A DNA stretch of 64,000 nucleotides from Microvirga sp. SRT01 (GCA_018139225.1 JAGSNX010000003.1:248001-312000); one strand, 5' to 3'. Shown: positions 55,478 through 63,619, counted from the first letter of the stretch. Made by a program: numbers and translations. Notes: a model not told the origin generated them from the sequence alone.

Positions 55478-55975
55478 TCAACCCTTCCGTGCGGTTTCGA
55501 ACAGGAACCAGGCGCGTTCCTCGGCCTGATCGATCCAGTCGTCGACGATCGACGAGGTGGCGGTGTCGTTCGCTTCCTCGGCCCGCTCGCGCGCGTCGCG
55601 GAACACCGCGATCAGCTTCAGATTATCCTCGCGCAGCTCCGCCAGCATCTCGTCGGGGCTGACATAATCGCGATCGTTGTCGACGATCGTCTGGCGACGG
55701 CTGATGTCGCCGATCGAACGCAGCGTCGTCTGGCTGGTCTTGCGTACACGCTCACCGATCGCATCGGTGATGCCCAGGATCTGCGTGGCCTGATCGTCGA
55801 ACATCAGGTGATAATCGCGGAAATGCGGGCCGGACACGTGCCAGTGGAAATTCTTCGTCTTCAGGTACAGCGCGAAACAATCCGCCAGCGCGATGTTCAG
55901 CGCCTCCGCCACGGTGCGCGTGTCGTTGCGGTTGAGGTCGGTCGGGGTCTTCAGGTTGGGGGCGACGTCGGCCAT
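55478..55975 (-). CDS. dps: Dps-family DNA-protection ferritin-like protein
   Basis: Forms a 12-mer that stores iron using peroxide and shields DNA in starvation. 165 residues; the ferroxidase ligands lie in [23 protein letters not shown], followed by [20 protein letters not shown] short N-terminal tail ([18 protein letters not shown]) has few lysines, so direct DNA binding may be weak. Upstream of the DUF1328 gene in the same transcript. Confidence 0.93.
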   Translation of the reverse strand: MADVAPNLKTPTDLNRNDTRTVAEALNIALADCFALYLKTKNFHWHVSGPHFRDYHLMFDDQATQILGITDAIGERVRKTSQTTLRSIGDISRRQTIVDNDRDYVSPDEMLAELREDNLKLIAVFRDARERAEEANDTATSSIVDDWIDQAEERAWFLFETARKG

Positions 55976-56035
55976 GATAAGCTCCGAAGTTTGGGATCGT
56001 CAGCGTAACGAACCCCGCCTCGATTGGCTCCGCCG

Positions 56036-56599
56036 TCAGACGAGATGGAGTGCTTGTAATGCGAGGATCGCCGCGACGACGAGAAACAGCCCGGCGATCG
56101 TCCATCGCACGGGCTTGAGCGGCAGCCTCAGCCAGCCACGCTCGCCCAGCAGGACCCCGGCCGTCATCGTCACGGTTGCGCCGATCGTCGCGCCGGCCGC
56201 GGCTAGGATCGGCGATCCTCCGCCGGCGGTCAGCGCGGCGACGACGAACTGCACTCCGTCGCCGAACGCGAGGATGAACAAACCGAGCGTCGCGGTGGCG
56301 AACCCGCCCAGTCGCCAGCCATCGAGGCGTTCCGGTGGCTTGCCCGACCACAGTGCGCCGCCCCCCTGCAACGCCAGCGCCAGCGCCAGGAGCAGCCGTG
56401 CGGCCTCCGGCGTCAGCATCGGCGCGAGGAGCGTTCCTGCGATCGCCGCCAACGCGGTCGCGGCGGCGAGCGCGACCAGCGCCGCCAGGATGACGACACC
56501 GGGGCGGAATCGATCGGCAAGGATCGCCGAGAGGTGCGCAGGCCGATCGCCGATGCCGGCCAGCGCGGCGGCGACCAGCGCCGCCATCAGCGCGTCCAA
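56036..56599 (-). CDS. GDT1/TMEM165-like membrane transporter
   Basis: 187 residues from TTG 56599 (LDALMAALVAAALAGIGDRPAHLSAILADRF); ATG 56587 is an alternative. About six hydrophobic helices in two repeats. The family motif E-x-G-D-[KR] appears here as GIGDRPAH in the first repeat and AFGDGVQF in the second, so the acidic residue before Gly is missing in both. Relatives move manganese, calcium or protons. Five bases after the upstream small gene. Confidence 0.72.
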   Translation of the reverse strand: MDALMAALVAAALAGIGDRPAHLSAILADRFRPGVVILAALVALAAATALAAIAGTLLAPMLTPEAARLLLALALALQGGGALWSGKPPERLDGWRLGGFATATLGLFILAFGDGVQFVVAALTAGGGSPILAAAGATIGATVTMTAGVLLGERGWLRLPLKPVRWTIAGLFLVVAAILALQALHLV

Positions 56600-56603
56600 G
56601 ATG

Positions 56604-56924
56604 TCAGCTCGCGAGGCGGACCGAGCAGGCGGCGGCATAGGCGTCGCACGCGGCGACGTCCTGCCGCTCGCAGCCGACCGCGTCGGACAGGATCGACAGC
56701 CAGCCATGCACCAGCGCACCGCGCTCGCCACGAGACAGCGCCGAATCGACGAAATGCGCGACGGTAACGGCGGGGTTCAGGCCGTTGCGATGCGCGATCA
56801 CGCGAATCGCATCGATCGCCGGCGCCAGTTCGCAAGGGCGGGCATAGGGCGCACGCGTGTCGATGGCGGCGATTCGCATCGTCAGGTCGGCGCGGACCGC
56901 GTCCAGATCGATCGGCTGCTCCAT
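56604..56924 (-). CDS. Small conserved-looking protein, function unknown
   Basis: 106 residues from ATG 56924 (MEQPIDLDAVRADLTMRIAA). The middle (HRNGLNPAVTVAHFVDSALSRGERGALVHGWLSILSDAVG) reads as a compact helical domain. There are three cysteines toward the C-terminus. No recognised motif, signal peptide or membrane segment. It precedes the GDT1-like gene by four bases and is likely co-transcribed with it. A longer frame to 57047 adds 41 unlikely residues. Confidence 0.65.
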   Translation of the reverse strand: MEQPIDLDAVRADLTMRIAAIDTRAPYARPCELAPAIDAIRVIAHRNGLNPAVTVAHFVDSALSRGERGALVHGWLSILSDAVGCERQDVAACDAYAAACSVRLAS

Positions 56925-57100
56925 GTCCCCGGCTCCTCTTCTATCCTGCTGAAACCCTACGCTTCCACTGGTTGCCGGGCCGTTAAGACCCGCCCGCCAG
57001 GGTGCTTTCGGTTGACTTCGTGCCGACCATGCGTCATGCGCCGCCACTGATCGAGCGGGGGCCCCGGCCGCCGCTCTCTTTCTTTTTCAGGATAGGGCTC

Positions 57101-57268
57101 ATGGCCAAGCCGACCACCGTCAAGATCAAGCTCGTCAGCTCCGCGGACACAGGCTTCTTCTACGTCACCAAGAAGAACCCGCGCACCAAGACGGAGAAGC
57201 TGAGCTTCAAGAAGTACGACCCGGTCGTGCGGAAGCATGTCGACTTCAAGGAAGCCAAGATCAAGTAA
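57101..57268 (+). CDS. rpmG: 50S ribosomal protein L33
   Basis: 55 residues, [43 protein letters not shown] region typical of L33, lysine-rich. The zinc cysteines are absent, so this is the C-minus (zinc-independent) form usual in Alphaproteobacteria. The ATG at 57101 is chosen over an in-frame 57002 start. A hairpin (57278-57295) and a strong intrinsic terminator (57325-57355) follow. Confidence 0.97.
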   Translation: MAKPTTVKIKLVSSADTGFFYVTKKNPRTKTEKLSFKKYDPVVRKHVDFKEAKIK

Positions 57269-57324
57269 TCCGCACGCGCACGCCTTCGGGCGTGCGGGTC
57301 GATTGCCGATCGCGGTGGTGAACG

Positions 57325-57355
57325 GGCCGGGGGCGACATTGCCCGCGGCCTTTTT
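57325..57355 (+). terminator. Intrinsic terminator of rpmG
   Basis: A GC-rich stem (GGCCGGGGG paired with GCCCGCGGCC around GACATT, one mismatch) followed directly by TTTTT. An additional perfect hairpin GCACGCC-TTCG-GGCGTGC lies at 57278-57295 just after the stop. Confidence 0.75.
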
Positions 57356-57429
57356 GCGTGCGCTCGGGCCGGGTGTAGCTTCGATTGATAGGTCGGTTGC
57401 CGTCCCCGAGAGTTGGCGGCCGTCGATCG

Positions 57430-58395
57430 TCAGCGCGGCCGTCGCCACAGGCCAGCCGGCCGCGCCACATTTGCATATAGCTCGTGTCGCCGTGCCGCCT
57501 CGCGACCCGCGCGCGCGATGAAACCCAGCTTCTGTGCGCCGGACGTGCTGACCCGCCGGTCCCATGCCCGCTCGCCCCGCGCCGCGACTTCGCGCCCGAT
57601 CGCACCATAAATCGCCGCCGCCGCCAGCACCGCCCAGGCCGACCGGAACGACAGCGCCGGCGTCCCGCCCCGCGCGCTCGCCTCGAACGCCGCCGCCTTC
57701 TCCGCCAGCCGTGCCCCTAGCCGCGCCAGGGCCGCGCGGTTCGCAGGCTCCAGTAGCGTCGCCTCGGTCAGCCCCAGTTCGGCCAGCCACGCAGCGGGAA
57801 GGTAGCAGCGACCAGCCTCCGCATCCTCGCGCACGTCGCGGGCGATATTCGCCAACTGGAATGCCATGCCCAGATCGCAGGCGCGGTCCAGCGTTGCGGC
57901 GTTCTCCGGCGGCACCCCCATGACGACCGCCATCATGCACCCGACGACCCCGGCCACGTGGTAGCAATAGCGGTACAGGTCGTTCTCGGTCGCCGGCCGC
58001 CACTCTTCGGCATCCAGCGCGAAGCCGGCGATCAGGTCGCGCGCGAAGGCGGGCGGCAACCGCGTCTCCGCCGCCACGATCCGAAGCGCGTCGAAGGCCG
58101 GATCGCCGACGACCTGCCCGGCCAGCGCCGCCTCGGTCTTCGCGGACACGTCCGCCAGCCGGGCCGGCGCGTCCTCGACATGGCTCATGCTGTGGCCGTG
58201 ATCCTGCCCGTCCGCGATGTCGTCGCAGCGTCGGCACCACGCGTACAGCAGCCACGCCCGCTGCCGCGTCTTCGGATCGAATAACAGGGATGCGGCGGCG
58301 AAGCTCTTCGATCCACGCGCGATCGACTCATGCGCGGTCGCCACGATCGCGTCGCGGGTGGGCCCCACGTCATCCGAAGGCGATGCGGCGCTCAA
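57430..58395 (-). CDS. crtB: Phytoene synthase
   Basis: Condenses two geranylgeranyl diphosphates to phytoene, the first carotenoid step. The TTG at 58395 overlaps the LOG-gene stop (TTGA) and gives 321 residues; GTG 58368 is an alternative. Squalene/phytoene synthase motifs: SIARGSKSFAAASLLFDPKTRQRAWLLYAWCR, the first aspartate-rich CDDIADG, and the second NIARDVREDAEAGRCYLP. It is separated from crtY-crtI by the LOG gene and the 1.3-kb island. Confidence 0.93.
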   Translation of the reverse strand: MSAASPSDDVGPTRDAIVATAHESIARGSKSFAAASLLFDPKTRQRAWLLYAWCRRCDDIADGQDHGHSMSHVEDAPARLADVSAKTEAALAGQVVGDPAFDALRIVAAETRLPPAFARDLIAGFALDAEEWRPATENDLYRYCYHVAGVVGCMMAVVMGVPPENAATLDRACDLGMAFQLANIARDVREDAEAGRCYLPAAWLAELGLTEATLLEPANRAALARLGARLAEKAAAFEASARGGTPALSFRSAWAVLAAAAIYGAIGREVAARGERAWDRRVSTSGAQKLGFIARAGREAARRHELYANVARPAGLWRRPR

Positions 58396-58973
58396 AGATC
58401 CCCGACCGACATCCGCACGATCGGCTGCGTCGGCACGTGACTGGCCATCCGCTCCAGCAGCACGTCGAGCGTATCGGCGACGATCAGCAGGTCGCGGTGC
58501 TGCGGTCGCAGGAACCCGGTCTGCGCCATCGTCCCCCAGAACGCGATCAGATGCTCGTAGTAATTGGCGGTGTTGAGCAGCCCCACGGGATCGGCGTGAT
58601 AGCCGAGCTGCGCCCAGCTCAGCGCCTCCCACAATTCGTCCATCGTACCGGTGCCGCCCGGGATCGTGACGAAGCCGTCCGACAGCTCGGTGAACAGCGC
58701 CTTCCGCTGGTGCATACCCGTGACGACGTGCAATTCGGTCAGCCCGCGATGCGCGACCTCCGCATCGACCAGCGCCTGCGGGATCACGCCGATGACCTCG
58801 CCCCCCGCCGCCAGCGCCGCATCGGCGATCGCGCCCATCAATCCCAGTCGCCCGCCGCCATAGACGACGCCGATCCCCCGCTCGGCCAGCGTCCGCCCGA
58901 CCTCCCGCGCGGAATCGATGAACACGGGATCGGCCGGCGTCGCGGAGCCGCAGTAAATCGCAAGGCGCTTCAT
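58392..58973 (-). CDS. LOG-family (TIGR00730) protein
   Basis: 193 residues from ATG 58973 (MKRLAIYCGSATPADP). The LOG signatures are present: VYGGGRLGLMGAIADAAL and the PGGTGTMDELWEAL motif, characteristic of cytokinin riboside 5'-monophosphate phosphoribohydrolases and of related nucleotide lysine decarboxylase-like proteins. It overlaps the crtB start, so it is translated with a carotenoid gene; the reason is unclear. The product is probably a nucleotide phosphoribohydrolase (family inference). Confidence 0.9.
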   Translation of the reverse strand: MKRLAIYCGSATPADPVFIDSAREVGRTLAERGIGVVYGGGRLGLMGAIADAALAAGGEVIGVIPQALVDAEVAHRGLTELHVVTGMHQRKALFTELSDGFVTIPGGTGTMDELWEALSWAQLGYHADPVGLLNTANYYEHLIAFWGTMAQTGFLRPQHRDLLIVADTLDVLLERMASHVPTQPIVRMSVGDL

Positions 58974-59033
58974 GCTGCGCGGGTTAGGGGATGGGGACGG
59001 GAGCGGCAAGGGTGGCGGGGTGCGGGGATGGGA

Positions 59034-59056
59034 TGATGCATCAGGGATATGCATCA
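59034..59056. repeat. TGATGCA palindrome, copy A (left edge of island)
   Basis: TGATGCAT, seven bases, ATGCATCA: a perfect eight-base inverted repeat, 60 bases upstream of the LOG start. The shortest of the four related palindromes. Confidence 0.7.
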
Positions 59057-59088
59057 TGAATGCGCCCGGATCTCTGCCGTCCCCGGCG

Positions 59089-59116
59089 TGATGCAGAACT
59101 TGTTAGTTATGCATCA
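59089..59116. repeat. TGATGCA palindrome, copy B
   Basis: 28 bases, TGATGCAGAACTTG followed by TTAGTTATGCATCA, imperfectly self-complementary, 63 bases before the first island gene. Very close to copy D (seven differences in 28 bases). Confidence 0.75.
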
Positions 59117-59179
59117 TGGTTGGCAACCTCGCTGGAAACCGGCCATTGACGGAACTCGGATTATGCTGACAAACCGATC

Positions 59180-59656
59180 ATGACCATGCGCACCTCGGCC
59201 ATCTTCACACTTCTGATCTCCGTATCGGCATCTGTAATGGCACAGCAGGTTCCATCAACGGCTCACATAGGGCGAATGATGCAGCAGCTACAGGCGAGCC
59301 ATATTGCGGCAAATGCGCCACCTGCCTCAAGTTTTAGCAAAATCCTTGAGCGCGATGTTCGAGCGTACCTCGCAGCGCACCGGCTACCTTCTAAAAAGGT
59401 GACGCTTGAACCGCTTCGGAAAGGAGCGACACAGAGTGGAGTGTCGTATCCAAAATACTATATTTGGATACGCGCGACTGATGCGGCAAAACACCATGTT
59501 GAGGGCGCAATGCGTATCGTGGCTATAGACCGGGCTAGATTCGAAGTTACTGACTTCACGCCTGCGGCTACGGTCCGGAGCGATCCAGCGTCACTCGCGG
59601 CCATTTACCCATCGCCCACCATACCCGCCATCCGGCGGCATGCTGCAATTCAGTAG
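59180..59656 (+). CDS. Exported protein of unknown function (island gene 1)
   Basis: 158 residues with a clear signal peptide (MRTSAIFTLLISVSASVMAQQ; the start may be the ATG at 59180 or the one two codons on). The mature part has a helical stretch (ILERDVRAYLAAHRLP) and strand-rich YPKYYIWIRATDAAKHHVEGAMRIVAIDRARFEVTDF. No family recognised. The base composition is visibly less GC-rich than the flanking genes, with codons such as ATA, CTT and TCA, pointing to transfer. It opposes the carotenoid genes and lies between palindrome copies B and C. Confidence 0.7.
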   Translation: MTMRTSAIFTLLISVSASVMAQQVPSTAHIGRMMQQLQASHIAANAPPASSFSKILERDVRAYLAAHRLPSKKVTLEPLRKGATQSGVSYPKYYIWIRATDAAKHHVEGAMRIVAIDRARFEVTDFTPAATVRSDPASLAAIYPSPTIPAIRRHAAIQ

Positions 59657-59702
59657 CGTCACCTGATTGCAGGTGATCATCGGTCGGACCTTCATGTCGC
59701 TT

Positions 59703-59728
59703 TGATGCAAACCTTTGAGTTTTGCATC
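59703..59728. repeat. TGATGCA palindrome, copy C (between island genes)
   Basis: TGATGCAAACCTT ... TTTTGCATC, imperfectly self-complementary, starting 46 bases after the stop of island gene 1. A small perfect hairpin CACCTG-ATTG-CAGGTG (59661-59676) lies between stop and palindrome. Confidence 0.7.
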
Positions 59729-59806
59729 CATAGCGCGGAAAGGTGCTGGGAGCGGACGTGTTGCCAAACCTGCTGGAAGCCGCATACCAAAGCGTGGAGG
59801 TGCCTC

Positions 59807-60226
59807 ATGGCGAACCGCGGCTGGTATGGGACAGACGAGCAATGGGCGCATTTCGAAGCAGCGCTTCTGCCGATCGATCCAAACATCAATGGGTTCGCGG
59901 CACGTCATGCCCCGTCGGTGAGGCAGAATGAGCGCGACTCCGTTGGCAGATCCATGCGTTGGGGGAACAATCCGAGTGCGTTGTTGCAGCTATATCTTGC
60001 CGACCCGGACCGTTTAACGTGGAATCTATGGGCTTGTTGCTCGGACGATCGGGGAAGCGATCGATACTGGAAGACGACCTTTCTGATGGAAGGCGAAGAG
60101 GTTGCCGCTTTTGCTCCATTCATTGATGCGTTGCTTGAACGCGGATTTAGCGAACTGACAGAGTGGCGCGAACACCCGAACCTGCTGACCTTCGCGACTA
60201 AGATCGCATCAATGCCTAAGCTTTGA
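59807..60226 (+). CDS. Protein of unknown function (island gene 2)
   Basis: 139 residues from ATG 59807, which has a good GGAGGT upstream; the longer frame from 59702 would begin inside palindrome C. Begins MANRGWYGTDEQWAHFEAAL; contains RWGNNPSALLQLYLADPDRLTWNLWACCSDDRGSDRYW region and a C-terminal helical part (APFIDALLERGFSELTEW). Rich in Trp (seven) and soluble; no signal peptide. No family recognised. Lower GC than its surroundings. Could be a small immunity-type or orphan protein, but nothing supports a specific role. Confidence 0.68.
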   Translation: MANRGWYGTDEQWAHFEAALLPIDPNINGFAARHAPSVRQNERDSVGRSMRWGNNPSALLQLYLADPDRLTWNLWACCSDDRGSDRYWKTTFLMEGEEVAAFAPFIDALLERGFSELTEWREHPNLLTFATKIASMPKL

Positions 60227-60272
60227 GGTCCGCTTCCAGGCATCGGCCAACCGGCCGCTTTGCTCCCCACGC

Positions 60273-60300
60273 TGATGCAAAACTTTTGACTTCTGCATCA
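60273..60300. repeat. TGATGCA palindrome, copy D (right edge of island)
   Basis: 28 bases, TGATGCAAAACTTT followed by TGACTTCTGCATCA, starting 46 bases after the stop of island gene 2 (the same spacing as copy C to gene 1) and ending 13 bases before the crtI stop. Confidence 0.75.
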
Positions 60301-60313
60301 CCCCACCAACCCC

Positions 60314-61786
60314 TCACCCCTCCAGCATCAACCGCGCCGTCGCCTTCGCGCTCCCCACCACGCCGGGAATGCCCGCGCCCGGATGCGTGCCCGCACCCAC
60401 GAAATACAGGTTCGGTATCGCGTCGTCGCGGTTGTGGACGCGGAAATAGGCGCTCTGCGTCAGCACCGGCTCCAGCGAGAAGGCGCTGCCCAGATGCGCG
60501 TTCAGGTCCTGCGCGAAGTCGCTGGGCGCGTAGTGGAATTTGGTGACGATGCGCTCGTGGATGTCGGGGATCAGGCGACGCCCGACCTCGTCGATGATCC
60601 GCTTTTCCAGGATCGGGCCGATCTCCGCCCAGTCGACCGGAAACTTGCCCATGTGCGGCACCGGCGCCAGCGCATAGAAGGTCGACATTCCTTCCGGGGC
60701 CAGGCTGGGGTCGGTGACGGTCGGATGGTGCAGATACAGCGAGAAATCCTCGCTCAGCACGCCGTGGTCGTAAATGTCCTCCAGCAGGCCCTTATAGCGC
60801 GGGCCGAACAGGATCATGTGGTGCGGCACGCCCGGCCACGTGCCTTTGATGCCGAAATGCACGACGAACAGCGACGGGCTGTACGACTTGCGCTCCAGCT
60901 TCGCCTTGGTCCGCTGCGAACTGCGTGAGTCACTCAGCAGGTCGCGGTACGCGTGCATGATGTCGGCGTTGGCCGCGACCATGTCCGCATCCGCGCGCCA
61001 GCCGCTTTCGCACGCGACGCCGGTCGCGCGGTCGCCCAGCGTCTCGATCTTCGCGACCGGATCGCCCAGGCGCAGCGTCCCGCCGATCCGTTCGAACTGC
61101 GCGACCATGCCGGCGATCAGGCGATTAGTGCCGCCCTTGGCGAACCAGACACCACCGTCGCGCTCCAGCTTGTGGATCAGCGCGTAGATCGCGCTCGTCG
61201 TCATCGGGTTGCCGCCGACCAGCAGCGTGTGGAACGACAGCGCCTCGCGCAGCTTCTCCGACTTCACGAAGCCCGACACGACCGAATAGACCGATCGCCA
61301 CGCCTGATATTTGGCCAGCGCCGGTGCCGCCTTGATCATCGACGCGAAGTCGAGGAACGCGACATGGCCCAGCTTCTCATATCCCTCATGAAACACGCCC
61401 GCGGAGTATTTCAGGAACTTCTGGTATCCCTCCCAGTCGCCGGGATGCAGCTTCTCGATCTCCGCGCGCAGCACGGTGTCGTCGTTGGTGTAGTCGAAAT
61501 TGGTGCCGTCGGGCCAGTTGAGGCGATAGAAGGGCGACACCGGTTCCAGCGTCACGTCGTCGGCCATCGCCCGGCCGGTCAACTGCCACAGCTCCTCCAG
61601 ACACGCCGGATCGGTGATGACGGTCGGGCCCGCATCGAAGGTGAAGCCGTCGCGCTCCCAATAATAGGCGCGCCCGCCCGGCTTGTCCCGCGCCTCGACG
61701 ATCGTCGTCTGCACGCCTGCCGATTGCAGCCGGATACCGAGCGCCAACCCGCCGAATCCCGCACCGATCACTACCGCCGTCGTCAT
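60314..61786 (-). CDS. crtI: Phytoene desaturase
   Basis: Introduces double bonds into phytoene to give lycopene. 490 residues from ATG 61786, overlapping the crtY stop. N-terminal FAD motif AVVIGAGFGGLALGIRLQSAGVQTTIVEARDKPGGRAYYWERDGFTFDAGPTVI region; C-terminal carotenoid-desaturase signature NLYFVGAGTHPGAGIPGVVGSAKATARLM. CrtI-type rather than plant PDS. Downstream is palindrome copy D rather than crtB. Confidence 0.96.
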   Translation of the reverse strand: MTTAVVIGAGFGGLALGIRLQSAGVQTTIVEARDKPGGRAYYWERDGFTFDAGPTVITDPACLEELWQLTGRAMADDVTLEPVSPFYRLNWPDGTNFDYTNDDTVLRAEIEKLHPGDWEGYQKFLKYSAGVFHEGYEKLGHVAFLDFASMIKAAPALAKYQAWRSVYSVVSGFVKSEKLREALSFHTLLVGGNPMTTSAIYALIHKLERDGGVWFAKGGTNRLIAGMVAQFERIGGTLRLGDPVAKIETLGDRATGVACESGWRADADMVAANADIMHAYRDLLSDSRSSQRTKAKLERKSYSPSLFVVHFGIKGTWPGVPHHMILFGPRYKGLLEDIYDHGVLSEDFSLYLHHPTVTDPSLAPEGMSTFYALAPVPHMGKFPVDWAEIGPILEKRIIDEVGRRLIPDIHERIVTKFHYAPSDFAQDLNAHLGSAFSLEPVLTQSAYFRVHNRDDAIPNLYFVGAGTHPGAGIPGVVGSAKATARLMLEG

Positions 61787-62943
61787 GCTCTTGCCCTCAT
61801 CAATGCGCGCACCGCACGCCCGATCGGAACCGGCGGCTTGCCCACCAGCACCCGCGCCTTGTCCTTCATCGTCGACGTTCCCGCGTAGAAGCGCCCGATC
61901 AGCCCCGGATCGAGCCGGTAAAAGCGTTCGAGCACGCGGTACCGTTCCTCCGGTTCCGCGGCGCGAAACAGCATCGTGTCGAGCATCCGGTAGAAGCCGC
62001 GCGCGTCCCACGTCGCCTTCGCCAGCCCGTGCGTCAGCGCGTGCAGCGCCTCGCCGGAGAAGTCGCGCTGCGCGACAATCGCGGCGGCGGTGCGGATCGC
62101 GTCCGGCAGCGAATAGCCGGTCGTCGGGTGGAACAGGCCGGCGCGCATTCCCGCCTTCGCCGTCTTCGCGCCGCCCGACCGCCAATATCCCTCGAAATCG
62201 CCGCCCATCGCGACCGGCAGCACGCCCGCCTCCTCGCGGACGGTCGTGCCGTGCCAGCCCTGCGCCTCTGCATAACGATCCAGCCGCGGTTCGATCGCGC
62301 GGCGGTTCAGTTCCGCCTTGTCACTGTAATAGGTGTCCTCGACGAAGATGCGCCGCTCGGCAAAGGGCAGGACGTAGACGAAGCGATACCCGTCGATCTG
62401 CTTCACCGTCGCGTCCATCACCACCGGCCGCTCGCGACCGTGCGGGGTGTCCAGCGCGATCTCCCGCCCGACGAACTTCTGCCAGCCGAGGTCCAGCATC
62501 GACAGGTCGCCGGTGCCGCGCGCATCGATCACGCCGCGCGCCTCGATCCGGTCGCCGTCCGCCAGCACGACGCCGGTCGCCGACGCGCCCAGCGCCTTGC
62601 GCCCCAGCATCAGCCGCTCTGCCGGCATCGCCGCCCGCACCTCCCGGTCCAGCGCGCTGCTCTCGATCGAGTAATAGGTCGCGCCGATCGTGCGCGCGTG
62701 ATGCGGGAACGCGACATCGTACCCGCGCCAGCCATAGCTGACGAGCGGCTCGACGATCCAGCGATCCGCCTGCGCGACGTCGCTGCCGAAGAACGACCAC
62801 AGATGATTGCCGCCGACGCTGTCGCCGCCGTCGATCAGCCGCACGTCGAGGTCGGGGTGTCGCTTCGCCAGCGCGAGCGCGATCAGCCCGCCGGCAAGAC
62901 CGGCGCCGACGATCGCGACGTCGCAGGAGATGGTGGTGGCCAT
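61783..62943 (-). CDS. crtY: Lycopene beta-cyclase
   Basis: Cyclises both ends of lycopene to beta-carotene. 386 residues from ATG 62943: dinucleotide-binding VAIVGAGLAGGLIALALA, DGGDSVGGNHLWSFF, GRERPVVMDATVKQIDGYRFVYVLPF and LPVAMGGDFEGYW typical of bacterial CrtY. A longer frame into the GNAT region is rejected. First gene of crtY-crtI; a palindrome upstream (62974-62992) is a possible operator. Confidence 0.95.
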   Translation of the reverse strand: MATTISCDVAIVGAGLAGGLIALALAKRHPDLDVRLIDGGDSVGGNHLWSFFGSDVAQADRWIVEPLVSYGWRGYDVAFPHHARTIGATYYSIESSALDREVRAAMPAERLMLGRKALGASATGVVLADGDRIEARGVIDARGTGDLSMLDLGWQKFVGREIALDTPHGRERPVVMDATVKQIDGYRFVYVLPFAERRIFVEDTYYSDKAELNRRAIEPRLDRYAEAQGWHGTTVREEAGVLPVAMGGDFEGYWRSGGAKTAKAGMRAGLFHPTTGYSLPDAIRTAAAIVAQRDFSGEALHALTHGLAKATWDARGFYRMLDTMLFRAAEPEERYRVLERFYRLDPGLIGRFYAGTSTMKDKARVLVGKPPVPIGRAVRALMRARA

Positions 62944-62973
62944 GAACGTTCCGCCTAGCGTGTTTCGCGGCGA

Positions 62974-62992
62974 CACGGAAAATCTTTCCGTG
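62974..62992. promoter_or_regulatory. Perfect interrupted palindrome between crtY and the GNAT gene
   Basis: CACGGAAA-ATC-TTTCCGTG: eight-base arms, three-base centre, 30 bases upstream of the divergent crtY and GNAT starts. Position and symmetry suggest a regulator site; a hairpin is the alternative. Confidence 0.45.
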
Positions 62993-63021
62993 CCCGCACC
63001 ATCCTGCATTACCATCCGGCG

Positions 63022-63537
63022 ATGACTCCGCCGATCCTGTCCACCACACGCCTCACCCTGTCCCCGCACGAGCCGGGCGATCTGGAGGAGATGGCGTCGA
63101 TGCACGCCGATCCCGGCTTCTACGCGCCGCTGTCCGGCAAGCCGACCCCGCGCGAGGAGGTGTGGCACCGCCTGCTCCGTTATATCGGCCACTGGCAGGT
63201 CGCGGAATACGGCCACTGGGTGGTGCGGGACAGCGCCACCCGCACCTGGCTGGGAGAGGTCGGCATCATGGATTCGCGCCGCGGCACGGTTCCCGATTTC
63301 GAGGGGGTGCCGGAGGTCGGCTGGGGCTTTCGCGGCGATGCGCAGGGCCGGGGATTCGCGCGCGAAGCGTTGGAGGCGGTGTTCGGCTGGGCCGATCCGC
63401 GGCTGTCGCGCACGATGTGCATCATCGATCCGGGCAACGCACCATCGCGGCGGCTTGCGGAGCGGCTGGGCTTCGTCGCCTTCGCGAAAGGGCTGTACCG
63501 GGACAAGCCGACGCTGATCCTGGAGCGCACGATGTAA
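63022..63537 (+). CDS. GNAT-family N-acetyltransferase (RimJ/RimL-like)
   Basis: 171 residues. RLTLSPHEPGDLEEMASMH at the start, WVVRDSATRTWLGEVGIMD and the acetyl-CoA-binding stretch WGFRGDAQGRGFAREALEAVFGWAD (Q-x-x-G-x-G/A like), then IIDPGNAPSRRLAERLGFV, typical of the RimJ/RimL class. Substrate unknown; could modify ribosomal proteins or small molecules. Divergent from crtY. Confidence 0.9.
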   Translation: MTPPILSTTRLTLSPHEPGDLEEMASMHADPGFYAPLSGKPTPREEVWHRLLRYIGHWQVAEYGHWVVRDSATRTWLGEVGIMDSRRGTVPDFEGVPEVGWGFRGDAQGRGFAREALEAVFGWADPRLSRTMCIIDPGNAPSRRLAERLGFVAFAKGLYRDKPTLILERTM

Positions 63538-63619
63538 TCGCTCCGACATTGATCGGGATGATAGTGGCCTGCGCTGCGGTGTGATATCGGGCCGGCCTCT
63601 CCTGACACGGAATCTACCA

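Noticed and set aside
59034..60300. Classical integron or insertion sequence
   Set aside because: No transposase or integrase frame, no attC RYYYAAC/GTTRRRY core, no target-site duplication recognised; only the gene-palindrome layout is reminiscent.
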